Shown here one piece after another: positions 1 through 14,500 of a DNA stretch of 64,000 bases. Source of the DNA: Nymphaea colorata (taxonomy: Eukaryota > Streptophyta > Magnoliopsida > Nymphaeales > Nymphaeaceae); the NCBI RefSeq assembly GCF_008831285.2, contig NC_045150.1, forward strand, positions 10,430,001-10,494,000, read 5' to 3'. Made by a program: the position numbers and the translations under genes. The number at the start of each line of letters is the position of its first letter. Position 1 is the first letter of the stretch. The notes beneath the pieces are model-generated. The model was given only the letters and a program-made list of their open reading frames with translations. It was not told the origin of the DNA and did no database searches.

Positions 1-110
1 AACAAAATTCAAGTGGTTCACTTGCTCTCTTATAGTTAATCTAATGTGTTGCACTTGTTATTACATGTATAAGTAATGATTTAAATGACTGAAATCACCA
101 ATTCAGATGG

Positions 111-1333
111 ACACAAATCTGATGTATACATTAGTTCGCTGCTTGTAGTTAGTCCAATAAGCAGAACTTTTTGTTCGTTTCAATACGAGAACTCATTGAA
201 TTAAGTAAAAGGGGTCAAACACAAGCATAGATCCCACTTATATCCATATGAACTTGTGATTTCAATCATTTAAATCGTTCGTTACACATATAATAACAAG
301 TGAAACACATTAGATTAAATATAGGGGAGCAAATTAATGACTTGAATCTTATTCATTCTCATACAAACATGTGAATTCGATCAAATAAATCATTCAAAAT
401 GGATGTATTAACAAGTTAAAAACATTCAATTAAATATGTGTGATCAAATGAATCGCTTAAATCTCACTCGTGTTTATACGAACAACTGATTTCAATCGCT
501 TATATCGTATACTACAAATGTAACGACAAGTTGAATTCTTTCGATTAAGTACTAGGGATGAAACTAATGCATAGATTCCATTTTTGACTATATGAACTGG
601 TGATTTCAATCATTTGAATCGTTCTTTATATAAGTAATAAACAGTGAAACACATTAGGTTAACTATAAGAGATCAATTGAGTGACTTAATCACAAACTTA
701 TGTGTGAATGTGCTTAAACATGCATGTTGAAAGATTTAGTGAAATGAAATCACAAGCTTGTATGTACGTAAAAGACGTTTAAGTTATTTATTTGTTGTAT
801 TTCAGTTAATACAACGTGTTTCGCTTGTTATTACATCTATAACGAATGACTTAAATGGTTCAAACTAAAAGTTTGTACGAAAAAATGAGATTAACATCAT
901 TCGTTTGATCGCTTATCATTAGCTTAATGAGTTTCACTTGTTATTACATGTACAATGATTGATTTTGTTGATTGAAATGACAAGTTCAAATGGATGCAAA
1001 TGGGATCTACGCATTAATTTGATCTCTTGTAGTCAATCCAATGAGTTGAACTTGTAGTTACATCAATAGTAAGGATCTAATGAATTGAAATCACAAGTTT
1101 GTATCAACGCGAGTAGGATTTAAGCGATTCATCTGAGCACGCATATTTCATTGATTGTGATTAACTTGTTGCCACATCCACGTTGACAGATTAAGTGGAT
1201 TTAAATCACAAGTTTGCATGAAAATGAACAAAATTCAAGTGGTTCGTTCGCTCTTTTATAGTTAATCTAATGTGTTTCACTTGTTATTACATGTATAAGT
1301 AATGATTTAAATGATTGACACCAATTCATATGA
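111..1333. repeat. Representative 1.2-kb satellite unit with two monomer orientations
   Basis: From about 233 to 690 four monomers read in one direction, with cores near 285-303, 402-418, 517-533 and 624-642. The polarity then flips at a perfect 12-bp palindrome, AACATGCATGTT (near 718-729 with one base changed here; perfect in other units). From about 730 to 1320 five monomers read in the opposite direction, with CTTGTTATTACAT-like cores near 825, 940, 1050, 1165 and 1280. The reverse complement of the last monomer matches the first one closely over more than 60 bases. Roughly 10.5 monomers of ~115 bp make up one unit. Confidence 0.85.
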
Positions 1334-4300
1334 ACACAAATCTGATGTATACATTAGTTTGATACTTGTAGTTAGTCAAATAAGCAGAACTTTTTGTTTC
1401 ATTGAATTAAGTAAAAGGGGTCAAACAAAAGAATAGATCCCACTTGTATCCATATGAACTTGTGATTTCAATCATTTAAATCATTCATTACACATGTAAT
1501 AACAAGTCAAACACATTACATTAAATATATGGGAACAAATTAACGACTTGAATCTTATTCATTCTCATACAAACTTGTGATTTCGATCAAATAAATCATT
1601 CAAAATGGATGTACTAACAAGTTAAAAACATTCAATTAAATATGTGTGATCAAATGAATCGCTTAAATCCCACTCGTGTTTATACGAACGACTGATTTCA
1701 ATCGCTTATATCGCGTACTATAGATGTAACGACAAGTTGAATTCTTTCGATTAAGTACTAGGGATGAAACTAATGCATAGATTCCATTTTTAACTATATG
1801 AAATGGTGATTTCAATCATTTAAATCGATCTTTATAGAAGTAGTAAACAGTGAAACACATTAGGTTAACTATAAGGGATCAATTGAATGACTTGAATCAC
1901 AAACTAATGCGTGAATGTGCTTAAACATGCCTGTTGAATGATTTAAAGGAATGAAATTACAAGCTTGTATGAACATAAATGACATTTAAGTTATTTACTT
2001 GCTATATTTCAGTTAATATAACGTGTTTCACTTGTTATTACATCTATAACGAATGATTTAAATTGTTCAAACTAAAAGTTTGTGCGAAAAAATGAGATTC
2101 ACGTCATTCGTTTGATCCTTATCATTAGCCTAATGCGTTTCACTTGTTATTACATGTACAATGAATGATTTTGTTGATTGAAATGGCAAGTTCAAATGGA
2201 TGCAAATGGGATCTACGCATTAGTTTGATCTCTTGTAGTCAATTCAATGAGTTGAACTTGTAGTTACATGAATAGTAATGATCTAATGAATTGAAATCAC
2301 AAGTTTGTAAAAATGCGAGTGAGATTTAAGCGATTCATCTGAGCACGCATATTTCATTGAATGTAATTAACTTGTTGCTAGATTCACGTTGACTGATTTA
2401 GTGTATTTAAATCACAAGTTTGCATGAAAATGAACAAAATTCAAGTGGTTTATTTACTCTTTTATAGTTAATCTAATGTGTTTCACTTGTTATTACATGT
2501 ATAAGTAACGATTTAAATGATTGAAATCACCAATTCAGATGGACACAAATCTGATGTATACATTAGTTTGGTGCTTGTAGTTAGTCCAATAAGCAGAACT
2601 TTTGTTCGTTTCAATACGAGAACTCATTGAATTAAGTAAAAGGGGTCAAACAAAAGCATAGATCCCACTTGTATCCATATGAACTTGTGATTTCAATCAT
2701 TTAAATCGTTCGTTACACATATAATAACAAGTGAAACACGTTAAATTAAATATAGGGGAGCAAATTAACGACTTGAATCTTATTCATTCTCATACAAACT
2801 TGTGAATTCGATCAAATAAATCATTCAAAATGGATGTATTAACAAGTTAAAAACATTCAATTAAATATGTGTGATCAAATGAATCGCTTAAATCCCACTC
2901 GTGTTTATACGAACAACTGATTTCAATCGCTTATATCGCGTACTACAGATGTAACGACAAGTTGAATTCTTTCGATTAAGTACTAGGGATGAAACTAATG
3001 CATAGATTCCATTTTTAACTATATGAACTGGTGATTTCAATCATTTAAATCTTTCTTTATAGAAGTAATAAACAGTGAAACACATTAGGTTAACTTCAAG
3101 GGATCAATTGAATGACTTGAACCACAAACTAATGCGTGAATGTGCTCAAACATGCATGTTGAATGATTTAGTGAAATGAAATCACAAGCTTGTATGTACG
3201 TGAAAGACGTTTAAGTTATTTACTTGCTGTATTTCAGTTAATATAACCTGTTTCGCTTGTTATTACATCTATAACGAATGACTTAAATGGTTCAAACTAA
3301 AAGTTTGTACGAAAAAATGAGATTCACATCATTCGTTTGATCGCTTATCATTAGCCTAATGTGTTTCACTTGTTATTACATTTACAATGATTGATTTTGT
3401 TGATTGAAATCACAAGTTCAAATGGATGCAAATGGGATCTACGCATTAGTTTGATCTCTTGTAGTCAATCCAATGAGTTGAACTTGTTGTTACATCAATA
3501 ATAAGGATCTAATGAATTGAAATCACAAGTTTGTATTAATGCGAGTGGGATTTAAGCGATTCATCTAAGCACGCATATTTCATTGATTGTGATTAACTTG
3601 TTGCCACATCCACGTTGACTGATTTAGTGGATTTAAATCACAAGTTTGCATGAAAATGAACGAAATTCAAGTGGTTCGTTTGCTCTTTTATAGTTAATTT
3701 AATGTGTTTCACTTGTTATTACATGTTTAAGTAATGATTTAAATGATTGAAATCACCAATTCATATGGACACAAATCTGATGTATACATTAGTTTGATGC
3801 TTGTAGTTAGTCAAATAAGCCGAACTTTTTGTTTCATTGAATTAAGTAAAAGGGGTCAAACAAAAGAATAGATCCCACTTGTATCCATACGAACTTGTGA
3901 TTTCAATCATTTAAATCGTTCATTACACATCTAATAACAAGTGAAACACATTAGATTAAATATAGGACAGCAAATTAACGACTTGAATCTTATTTATTCT
4001 CATACAAACTTGTGATTTCGATCAAATAAATCATTCAAAATGGATGTACTAACAAGCTAAAAACATTCCATTAAATATGTGTGATCAAATGAATCGCTTA
4101 AATCTCACTCGTATTTATACGAACAACTGATTTCAATCGCTTATATCGCGTACTATAGATGTAACGATAAGTTGAATTCTTTCGATTAAGTACTAGGGAT
4201 GAAACTAATGCATAAATTCCATTTTTAACTATATAAACTGGTGATTTCAATCATTTAAATTGATCTTCATAGAAGTAATAAACAGTGAAACACATTAGGT

Positions 4301-7300
4301 TAACTATAAGGGATCAATTAAATGACTTGAATCACAAACTAATGCGTGAATGTGCTTAAACATGCATGTTGAATGATTTAAAGGAATGAAATTACAAACT
4401 TGTATGAACATAAATGACATTTAAGTTATTTACTTGCTTTTTTTCAGTTAATATAACGTGTTTCACTTGTTATTACACCTATAACGAATGATTTAAATTG
4501 TTCAAACTAAAAGTTTATGCGAAAAAATGAGATTCACGTGATTCGTTTGATCACTTATCATTAGCGTAATGCGTTTCACTTGTTATTACATGTACAATGA
4601 TTGATTTTGTTGATTGAAATCGCAAGTTCAAATGGATGCAAATGGGATCTACGCATTAGTTTGATCTCTTGTCGTCAATCCAATGAGTTGAACTTGTTGT
4701 TACATCAATAATAAGGATCTAATGAATTGAAATCACAAGTTTGTATCAATACGAGTGGGATTTAAGCGATTCATCTGAGCATGCATATTTCATTGAATGT
4801 GATAAACTTGTTGCCACATCCACGTTGAATGATTTAGTGGATTTAAATCACATGTTTGCATTAAAATGAATGAAATTCAAGTGGTTCATTTGCTCTTTTA
4901 TAGTTAATCTAATGTATTTCACTTGTTATTACATGTATAAGTAATGATTTAAATGATTGAAATCACCAATTCATATGGACACAAATCTGATGTATACATT
5001 AGTTTGATGCTTGTAGTTAGTCAAATAAGTAGAACTTTTGTTCGTTTCAATACACGAACTCATTGAATTAAGTAAAAGGGGTCAAACAAAAGCATAGATC
5101 CCACTTGTATCCATATGAACTTTTGATTTCGATCATTTAAATCGTTTGTCACACATGTAATAACAAGTGAAACACATTAGATTCAATATAGGGGAGCAAA
5201 TTAACTACTTGAATCATATTAATTATCATACAACTTGTGATTTCGATCATATAAATCTTTAAAATTGATGTATTAACAAGTTAAAAACATTTAATTAAAT
5301 ATGTGAGATCAATTGAATCGCTTGAATCCCACTCGTGTTTATACGAACAACTGATTTCAATCGCTTATATCACGCACTATAGATGTAACGACAAGTTGAA
5401 TTCTTTCGTTAAGTAGTTGGGATGAAACTAATGCATAAATTCCATTTTTAACTATATGAACTGGTGATTTCAATCATTTAAATCGTTCTTTATAGAAGTA
5501 ATAAACAGTGAAACACATTTGGTTAACTATAAGGGATCAATTGAATGACTTTAATGACAAACTAATGCGTGAATGTTCTTAAACATGCATGTTGAATGAT
5601 TTAGTTGGATGAAATCACAAGCTTGTATGTACATAAAAGACATTTAATTTATTTACTTGCAGTATTTCAGTTAATATAATGTGTTTCACTTGTTTTACAT
5701 CTATAACGAATGATTTAAATGGTTCAAACTAAAAGTTTATTGGAAAAAATGAGATTCACGTCATTCGTTTGATCATTTATCATTAGCCTAATGCGTTTCA
5801 CTTGTTATTACATGTACAATGATTGATTTTGTTGATTGAAATCACAAGTTCAAATGGATGCAAATGGGATCTACGCATTAGTTTGATCTCTTGTAGTCAA
5901 ACCAATGAGTTGAACTTGTAGTTACATCATTAGTAAGGATCTAATGAATTGAAATCACAAGTTTGTGTTAATGCGAGTGAGATTTAAGCGATTCATCTGA
6001 GCACGCATATTTCATTGATTGTGATTAACTTGTTGCTACATCCACATTGATTGATTTAGTGGATTTAAATCACAACTTGCATGAAAATGAACAAAATTCA
6101 AGTGGTTCATTTGCTCTTTTATAGTTAATATAATGTGTTTCATTGTTATAACATGTATAAGTAATGATTTAAATGATTGAAATCCCTAATTCATATGGAC
6201 ACAAATATGATGTATACATTAGTTTGATGCTTGTAGTTAGTCAAATAAGCAAAACTTTTTGTTCGTTTCAATACGGGAACTCATTGAATTAAGTAAAAGG
6301 GTAAAAAAAAGCATAGACCCCACTTGTATGCATATGAACTTTTGATTTCAATGATTTAAATCGTACGTTACATAGGTAATAACAAGTGAAACACATTAGA
6401 TTAAATATAGGGGAACAAATTAACGACTTGAATCTTATTCATTCTCATACAAACTTGTGAATTCGATCAAATAAATTATTCAAAATGGATGTATTAACAA
6501 GTTAAAAACATTCAATTAAATATGTGTGATCAAATGAATCGCTTAAATCCCACTCGTGTTTGTACGAACAACTGATTTCAATCGTTTATATCGCATACTA
6601 TAGATGTAACGACAAGTTTATTCTTTCGATTAAGTACTAGCGATGAGACTAATGCATAGATTCTATTTTTAACTATATGAACTGGTGATTTCAATCATTT
6701 AAATCGTTCTTTATTGAAGTAATAAACAGTGAAACACATTAGGTTAACTATAAGAGATCAATTGAATGACTTAATCACAAACTTATGCGTGAATGTGCTT
6801 AAACAAGCATGTTGAATGATTTAGTGAAATGAAATTACAAGCTTGTATGTACGTAAAAGACGTTTAAGTTATTTACTTGTTGTATTTAGTTAATATAACG
6901 TGTTTCGCTTGTTATTACATCTATAACAAATGATTTAAATGGTTCAAACTAAAAGTTTGTAGGAAAAAATGAGATTCACGTCATTCGTTTGATCGTTTAT
7001 CTTTAGCCTAACGCGTTTCAGTTGTTATTACATGTACAATGATTGATTTTGTTGATTAAATCACAAGTTCAAATGGCTGCCAATGGGATCTACGCATTAG
7101 TTTGATCTCTTGTAGTCAATCAAATGAGTTGAACTTGTAGTTACATCATTAGTAAGGATCTAATGAATTGAAATCACAAGTTTCTATCAATGCGAGTGGG
7201 ATTTAAGCGATTCATCTGAGCACGCATATTTCATTGATTGTGATTAACTTGTTGCTACATCCACGTTGACTGATTTAGTGGATTTAAATCACAAGCTTGC

Positions 7301-10300
7301 ATGAAAATGAACAAAATTCAAGTCGTTCATTTGTTCTTTTATAGTTAATATAATGTGTTTTACTTGTTATTACATATATAAGTAATGATTTAAATGATTG
7401 AAATCACCAATTCATATGGACGCAAATCTGATGTATACATTAGTTTGATGCTTGTAGTTAGTCCAATAAGTAGAACCTTTTGTTTCATTGAATTAAGTAA
7501 AAGGGGTCAAACAAAAGCATAGATCCCACTTGTATCCATATGAACTTGTGATTTCAATCATTTAAATCGTTCATTCACATGTAATAACAAGTGAAACAAA
7601 TTAAATTAAATATAGGGGAGCAAATTAACGACTTGAATCTTATTCATTCTCATACAAACTTGTGAATTCGATCATATAGATCATTCAAAATAGACGTATT
7701 AACAAGTTAAAAACATTTAATTAAATATGTTGATCAAATGAATCGTTTAAATCCCACTCGTGTTTATACGAACAACTGATTTCAATCATTTATATCGCGT
7801 ACTATAGATGTAACGACAAGTTTATTTCTTTCGATTAAGTACTAGGGATGAGACTAATGCATGGATTTCATTTTTAACTATATGAACTCGTGATTTCAAT
7901 CATTTAAATCGTTCTTTATAGAAGTAATAAATAGTGAAACACATTAGGTTAACTTTAAGGGATGAATTGAATGACTTGAATCACAAACTAATGCGTGAAT
8001 GTGCTTAAACGTGCATGTTGAATGATTTAGTGGAAGGAAATCACAAGCTTGTATAAACATAAATGACATTTAAGTTATTTACTTGTTGTATTTCAGTTAA
8101 TATAACGTGTTTCGCTTGTTATTACATCTATAACGAATGACTTAAATGGTTCAAACTAAAAGTTTGTATGAAAAAATGAGATTCACGTCATTCGTTTGAT
8201 TGTTTATCATTAGCCTAATGCGTTTCACCTGTTATTACGTGTACAATGATTGACTTTGTTCATTGAAATCACAAGTTCAAATGGCTGCCAATGGGATTTA
8301 CGCATTAGTTTGATCTCTTCTAGTCAATCCATTGAGTTGGACTTGTAGTTACATCATTAGTAAGGATCTAATGAATTTAAATCACAAGTTTGTATCAATG
8401 CGAGTGTGATTTAAGCGATTCATCTGAGCATGCATATATCATTGAATGTGATAAACTTGTTGCCACATCCACGTTGAATGATTTAATGGATTTAAATCAC
8501 AAGTTTGAATTAAAATGAACGAAATTCAAGTGTTCATTTGCTCTTTTATAGTTAATCTAATGTGTTTCACTTGTTATTACATGTATAAATAATGATTTAA
8601 ATGATTGAAATCACCAATTCATATGGACACAAATCTGATGTATACATTAGTTTGATGCTTGTAGTTAGTCAATAAGCAGAACTTTTTGTTCGTTTCAATA
8701 CGAGAACTCATTGAATTAAGTAAAAGCGGTCAAACAAAAGCATAGATCCCACTTGTATCCATATGAACTTTTGATTTCAATCATTTAAATCATTTGTCAC
8801 ACATGTAATAACAAGTGAAACACATTAGATTAAATATAGGGGAGCAAATTAACGACTTGAATCTTATTCATTATCATACAAACTTGTCATTTCGATCATA
8901 TAAATCTTTGAAAATTGATGTATTAAGAAGTTAAAAACATTTAATTAAATATGTGAGATCAAATGAATCGCTTGAATCCCACTCGTGTTTATACGAACAA
9001 CTGATTTCAATCGCTTATATCGTGCACTATAGATGTAACGAAAAGTTCAATTCTTTCGATTAAGTACTAGGGATGAAACTAATGCATAGATTCTATTTCT
9101 AACTATAAGAACTGGTGATTTCAATCATTTAATCGATCTTTAAAGAAGTAATAAACAGTGAAACACATTACGTTAACTATAAGGGATCAATTGAATTACT
9201 TGAATTAACAAACTAATGCGTGAATGTGCTTAAACATGCATGTTGAATGATTTAAGGAATGAAATTACAAGCTTGTATGTACGTAAAAGACGTTTAAGTT
9301 ATTTACTTGTTGTATTTCAGTTAATATAACGTGTTTCACTTGTTTTACATCTATAACGAATGATATAAATGGTTCAAACTAAAAGTTTGTACGAAAAAAT
9401 GAGATTCACATCATTCGTTTGATCGTTTATCATTAGCCTAATGCGTTTCACTTGTTATTACATGTACAATGATTGATTTTGTTGATTGAAATCACAAGTT
9501 CAAATGGATGCAAATGGTATCTACGCATTAGTTTGATCTCTTGTAGTCAATCTAATGAGTTGAACTTGTAGTTACATCATTAGTAAGGATCTAATGAATT
9601 GAAATCACAAGTTTGTATCAATGCGAGTGAGATTTAAGCGATTCATCTGAGCACGCATATTTCATTGTTGTGATTAACTTGTTGCTACATCCACGTTGAC
9701 TGATTTGTGGATTTAAATCACAAGCTTGCATGAAAATGAACATAATTCAAGTGGTTCATATGTTCTTTTATAGTTAATTAATGTATTTCACTTGTTATTA
9801 CATGTATAAGTAATGATTTAAATTATTGAAATCACCAATTCATGTGGACACAAATCTGATGTATACATTAGGTTGATGCTTGTAGTTAGTCCAATAAGTA
9901 GAACTTTTTGTTTCATTGAATTAAGTAAAAGGGTCAAACAAAAGCATAGATCCCACTTGTACCCATATGAACTTGTGATTTCAATCATTTAAATCGTTCA
10001 TGAGACATGTAATAACAAGTGAAACACATTAGATTAAATATAGGGGAGCAAATTAACGACTTGAATCTTATTCATTCTCACACAAACTTGTGATTCGATC
10101 AAATAAATCATTCAAAATGGATGTATTAACAAGTTAAAAACATTCAATTAAATATGTGTGATCAAATGAATCGCTTAAATCCCACTCGTGTTTATACGAA
10201 CAACTGATTTCAATCGCTTATATCGCGTACTACAGATGTAACGACAAGTTGAATTCTTTCGATTAAGTACTAGGGATGAAACTAATGCATAGATTCTATT

Positions 10301-11146
10301 TTTAACTATATGAACTGGTGATTTCAATCATTTAAATCGTTCTTTATAGAATAATAAACAGTGAAACACATTAGGTTAACTATAAGGATCAATTGAATGA
10401 CTTAATCACAAACTAATGCATGAATGTGCTTAAACAAGCATGTTGAATGATTTAGTAAATGAAATCACAAGCTTGTATGTACGTAAAAGACGTTTAAGTT
10501 ATTTACTTGCTGTATTTCAGTTAATATACGTGTTTCGCTTGTTTTACATCTATAACGAATGATTAAATGGTTCAAACTAAAAGTTTGTACGAAAAAATGA
10601 GATTCACCTCATTCGTTTGATCGTTTATCATTAGCCTAATGCGTTTCACTTTTATTACATGTACAATGATTGATTTTGTTGATTGAAATCACAAGTTCAA
10701 ATGGCTGCAATGGGATCTATGCATTAGTTTGATCTCTTGTAGTCAATCCAATAGTTGGACTTGTAGTTACATAATTAGTAAGGATCTAATGAATTGAAAT
10801 CACAAGTTTGTATCAATGCGAGTGGATTTAAGCGATTCATCTGAGCACGCATATTTCATTGATTGTGATTAACTTGTTGCTATATCCACGTTGACTGATT
10901 TGTGGATTTAAATCACAAGTTTGCATGAAAATGACAAAATTCAAGTGGTTCATTTGCTCTTTTATAGTTAATATAATGTGTTTCACTTGTTATTACATGT
11001 ATAAGTAATGATTTAAATGATTGAAATCACCAATTCATATGGACACAAATCTGATGTATACATTAGTTTGATGCTTGTAGTTAGTCCATAAGTAGAACTT
11101 TTTGTTCGTTTCAATACGAGAACTCATTGAATTAGTAAAAGGGGTC

Positions 11147-11760
11147 AAACAAAACTAATGCCCGTGAATTGTATCCTTAAACATGCATTTGAATGATTTA
11201 GTCAAATGAAATTATCAAGACTTGTATGAACATAAATGGACATTTAAGATATTTATTTGCTGTATTTCAGTTAATATAACGTGTTTCGCTTGTTATTAAC
11301 ATCTATAATTATTTATTTGTTGTAATTCAGTTAATATAACGTGTTTCGTTGTTATTACATCTATAACGAATGATTAAATGTTCAACTAAGATTGTATGAA
11401 AAATGAGATTCAGTCATTCGTTTGAATGCTTATCATTAGCTAATGCGTTTCATTGTTATTACTTTACAATGATTGATTTTGTTGATTGAAATCACAAGTT
11501 CAAATATCAAATGGGATCTACCATTATTGATCTTTTATCAATCAATGATTGAACTTGTGTTAACAATAGTAGATCTAATGAATGAAATCACAAGTTGTAT
11601 CAATACGATGGATTTAAGCATTATTGAGACGATATTTCTTGAATGTGATTACTTGTTGTACATCATAGAATGATTATGGTTCAACTAAGTTTTATGTAAA
11701 TGAACAATTCGTGGTTCATTTTGCTTTTTTTATTATTGATTGATTTTGTTGATTGAAATC
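11147..11760. repeat. Rearranged, indel-rich satellite unit
   Basis: After GGGTCAAACAAAA the sequence skips the four forward monomers and resumes at the polarity-switch region (ACTAATGCCCGTGAATTG). It then repeats part of the first reverse monomer (CAGTTAATATAACGTGTTTC near 11,268 and again near 11,328). Near 11,740 it jumps back to an earlier monomer (TGATTTTGTTGATTGAAATC). Many single-base losses are visible relative to neighbouring units. This explains the short 1066-bp spacing here. It could be a real recombination product or uncorrected long-read sequence. Confidence 0.8.
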
Positions 11761-14177
11761 ACAAGTTCAAATGGCTCCATGGATCTATGCATTAGTTTGA
11801 TCTCTTGTAGTCAATCCAATAAGTTGGACTTGTAGTTACATATTAGTAGGATCTAATGAATTGAAATCACAAGTTTGTATCAATGCGAGTGTGATTTAAG
11901 CGATTCATCTGAGCACGCATATTTCATTAATTGTGATTAACTTGTTGCTATATCACGTTGACTGATTTGGTGGATTTAATCACAAGTTTGCATGAAATGA
12001 TCAAAATTCAGTGGTTCGTTTGCTCTTTTATAGTTAATCTAATGTGTTTCACTTGTTATTACATGTATAAGTAATGATTTAAATGATTGAAATCACCAAT
12101 TCATATGGACACAAATCTAATGTATACATTAGTTTGATGCTTGTAGTTAGTCAAATAAGCAGAACTTTTTGTTCGTTTCAATACGAGAACTCATTGAATT
12201 AAGTAAAAGAGGTCAAACAAAAGCATAGATCTCACTTGTATCCATATGTATTTTTGATTTCAATCATTTAAATCGTTCGTTACACATGTAATAACAAGTG
12301 AAACACATTAGATTAAATATATGGGAGCAAATTAAGGACTTGATTCTTATTCATTCTCATACAAACTTGTGATTTCGATCAAATAAATCATTCAAAATGG
12401 ATGTATTAACAAGTTAAAAACATTCAATTAAATATGTGTGATCAAATGAATCACTTAAATCCCACTCGTGTTTATACGAACAACTGATTTCAATCGTTTA
12501 TATCGCGTACTGTAGATGTAACGACAAGTTGAATTCTTTCGATTAAGTACTAGGAACGAAACTAATTCATAGATTCCATTTTTAACTATATGAACTGGTG
12601 ATTTCAATCATTTAAATCGTTCTTTATAGAAGTAACAAATAGTGAAACACATTTGGTTAACTATAAGAGATCAATTGAATGACTTGAATCACAAACTAAT
12701 ACGTGAATGTGCTTAAACATGCATGTTGAATGATTTAGTGAAATGAAATCACAAGCTTGTATGAACATAAATGACATTTAAGTTATTTACTTGCTGTATT
12801 TCAGTTAATATAACGTGTTTCACTTGTTATTACATTTATAACGAATGATTTAAATGGTTCAAACTAAAAGTTTATATGAAAAAATGAGATTCACGTCATT
12901 TGTTTGATCACTTAGCATTAGCCTAATGCGTTTCACTTGTAAAATGATTGATTTTGTTGATTGAAATCACAAGTTCAAATGGATGCAAATGAGATCTATG
13001 CATTAGTTTGATCTCTTGTAGTTAATCCAATGAGTTGAACTTGTAGTTACAACAATAGTAGGGATCTAATGAATTGAAATCACAAGTTTGTATCAATACG
13101 AGTGGGATTTAAGCGATTCATCTGAGCACGCATATTTCATTGAATGTGATTAACTTGTTGCTACATCCACGTTGAATGATTTAATGGATTTAAATCACAA
13201 GTTTGCATGAAAATGAACGAAATTCAAGTGGTTCATTTGCTCTTTTATTGTTAATCTAATGTGTTTCATTTGTTATTACATGTATAAGGAATGATTTAAA
13301 TGATTGAAATCTCCATTTCATATGGACACAAATCTGATGTATACATTAGTTTGATGCTTGTAGTTAGTCCAATAAGTACATATGGTCAAACAAAAGCATA
13401 GATCTCACCTGTATCGATATGAACTTGTGATTTCAATCATTTAAATCGTTCACTACACATGTAATAACAAGTGAAACACATTAAATTAAATGTATGGAAG
13501 CAAATTAATGACTTGAATCTTATTCATTCTCATACAAACTTGTGATTTCGATCAAATAAATCATTCAAAATGGATGTACTAACAAGTTAAAAACATTCAA
13601 TTAAATATGTGTAATCAAATGAATCGCTTAAATCCCACTCGCGTTTATACGAACAACTGATTTCAATCGCTTATATCGCGTACTATTGATGTAACCACAA
13701 GTTGAATTCTTTCGATTAAATACTAGGGATGAAACTAATACATAGATTCCATTTTTAACTATATGAACTGGTGATTTCAATCATTTAAATCGTTTTTTAT
13801 AGAAGTAATAAACAGTGAAACACATTAGGTTAACTATAAGGGATCAATTGAATGACTTAAATCACAAACTAATGCGTGAATGTGCTTAAACAAGCTTGTT
13901 GAATGATTTAGTTGAATGAAATTACAAGCTTGTATGTACATAAAAGACATTTAAGTTATTTACTTGCTGAATTTCAGTTAATATAATGTGTTTCGCTTGT
14001 TTTTACATCTATAACGAATGATTTAAATGGTTCAAACTAAAAGTTTGAATGAAAAAATGAGATTCACGTCATTCGTTGATAGCTTATCATTAGCCTAATG
14101 CGTTTCACTTGTTATTTCATGTACAATGATTGATTTTGTTGATTGAAATCACAAGTTCAAATGGATGCAAATGGGAT

Positions 14178-14500
14178 TGCCCATAGGTCTAGATTAGATC
14201 AAAAAACCAAAAATCTAGATAAAAAGAAATAATTCAGACTCAAATGTTTGAATCGAGCCCAAGGATCAATTCTCAACATCATTGCTCCCCATCGCTTTTC
14301 AATTCGACTCAGCTTTATAATCCAAATCTGGATGTAGAATCCATATTTCAAGGCTCTAAACACCTATCTAATCCATGATCCAACCTTCAACATCGATCTG
14401 GGACCTTCCCATTCAAGGAAATTAGATTTGGATCGAAAAGGGACCTGTAATCATAAAAATGAAGCTAGATCCACTTTATAAAAGGAATATTTTAGCTCTT
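14178..14500. other. Satellite boundary, no gene seen
   Basis: The array stops abruptly after ATGCAAATGGGAT, where neighbouring units continue CTACGCATT. The next ~320 bp are unrelated, moderately AT-rich sequence. I see no coding potential and no recognisable element in it. Confidence 0.6.

Larger units (their letters stand above)
1..14177. repeat. Satellite array, ~1.2-kb higher-order units
   Basis: The whole stretch is one tandem array. The anchor ACACAAATCTGATGTATAC or a close variant recurs at 111, 1334, 2543, 3769, 4979, 6199, 7420, 8627, 9848, 11043, 12109 and 13326. Spacing is 1195-1226 bp, except 1066 bp across a rearranged unit. Each unit is itself made of ~115-bp monomers that share a core resembling TTGTGATTTCAATCATTTAA ... 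GTAATAACAAGTGAAACACA. The core appears in both orientations inside every unit. The DNA is AT-rich and no reading frame of note is present. The array runs off the left edge, so its true size is unknown. Such arrays usually lie in centromeric, pericentromeric or knob heterochromatin; that placement is inference. Confidence 0.97.

Noticed and set aside
11473-11673. 66-codon open frame within the satellite
   Set aside because: It lies in the rearranged satellite unit and exists only because single-base losses removed stops; neighbouring units do not keep it.
1-14177. CRISPR-like or rRNA spacer interpretation of the array
   Set aside because: Units are 1.2 kb with no spacers or rRNA sequence, in an otherwise plant nuclear context.
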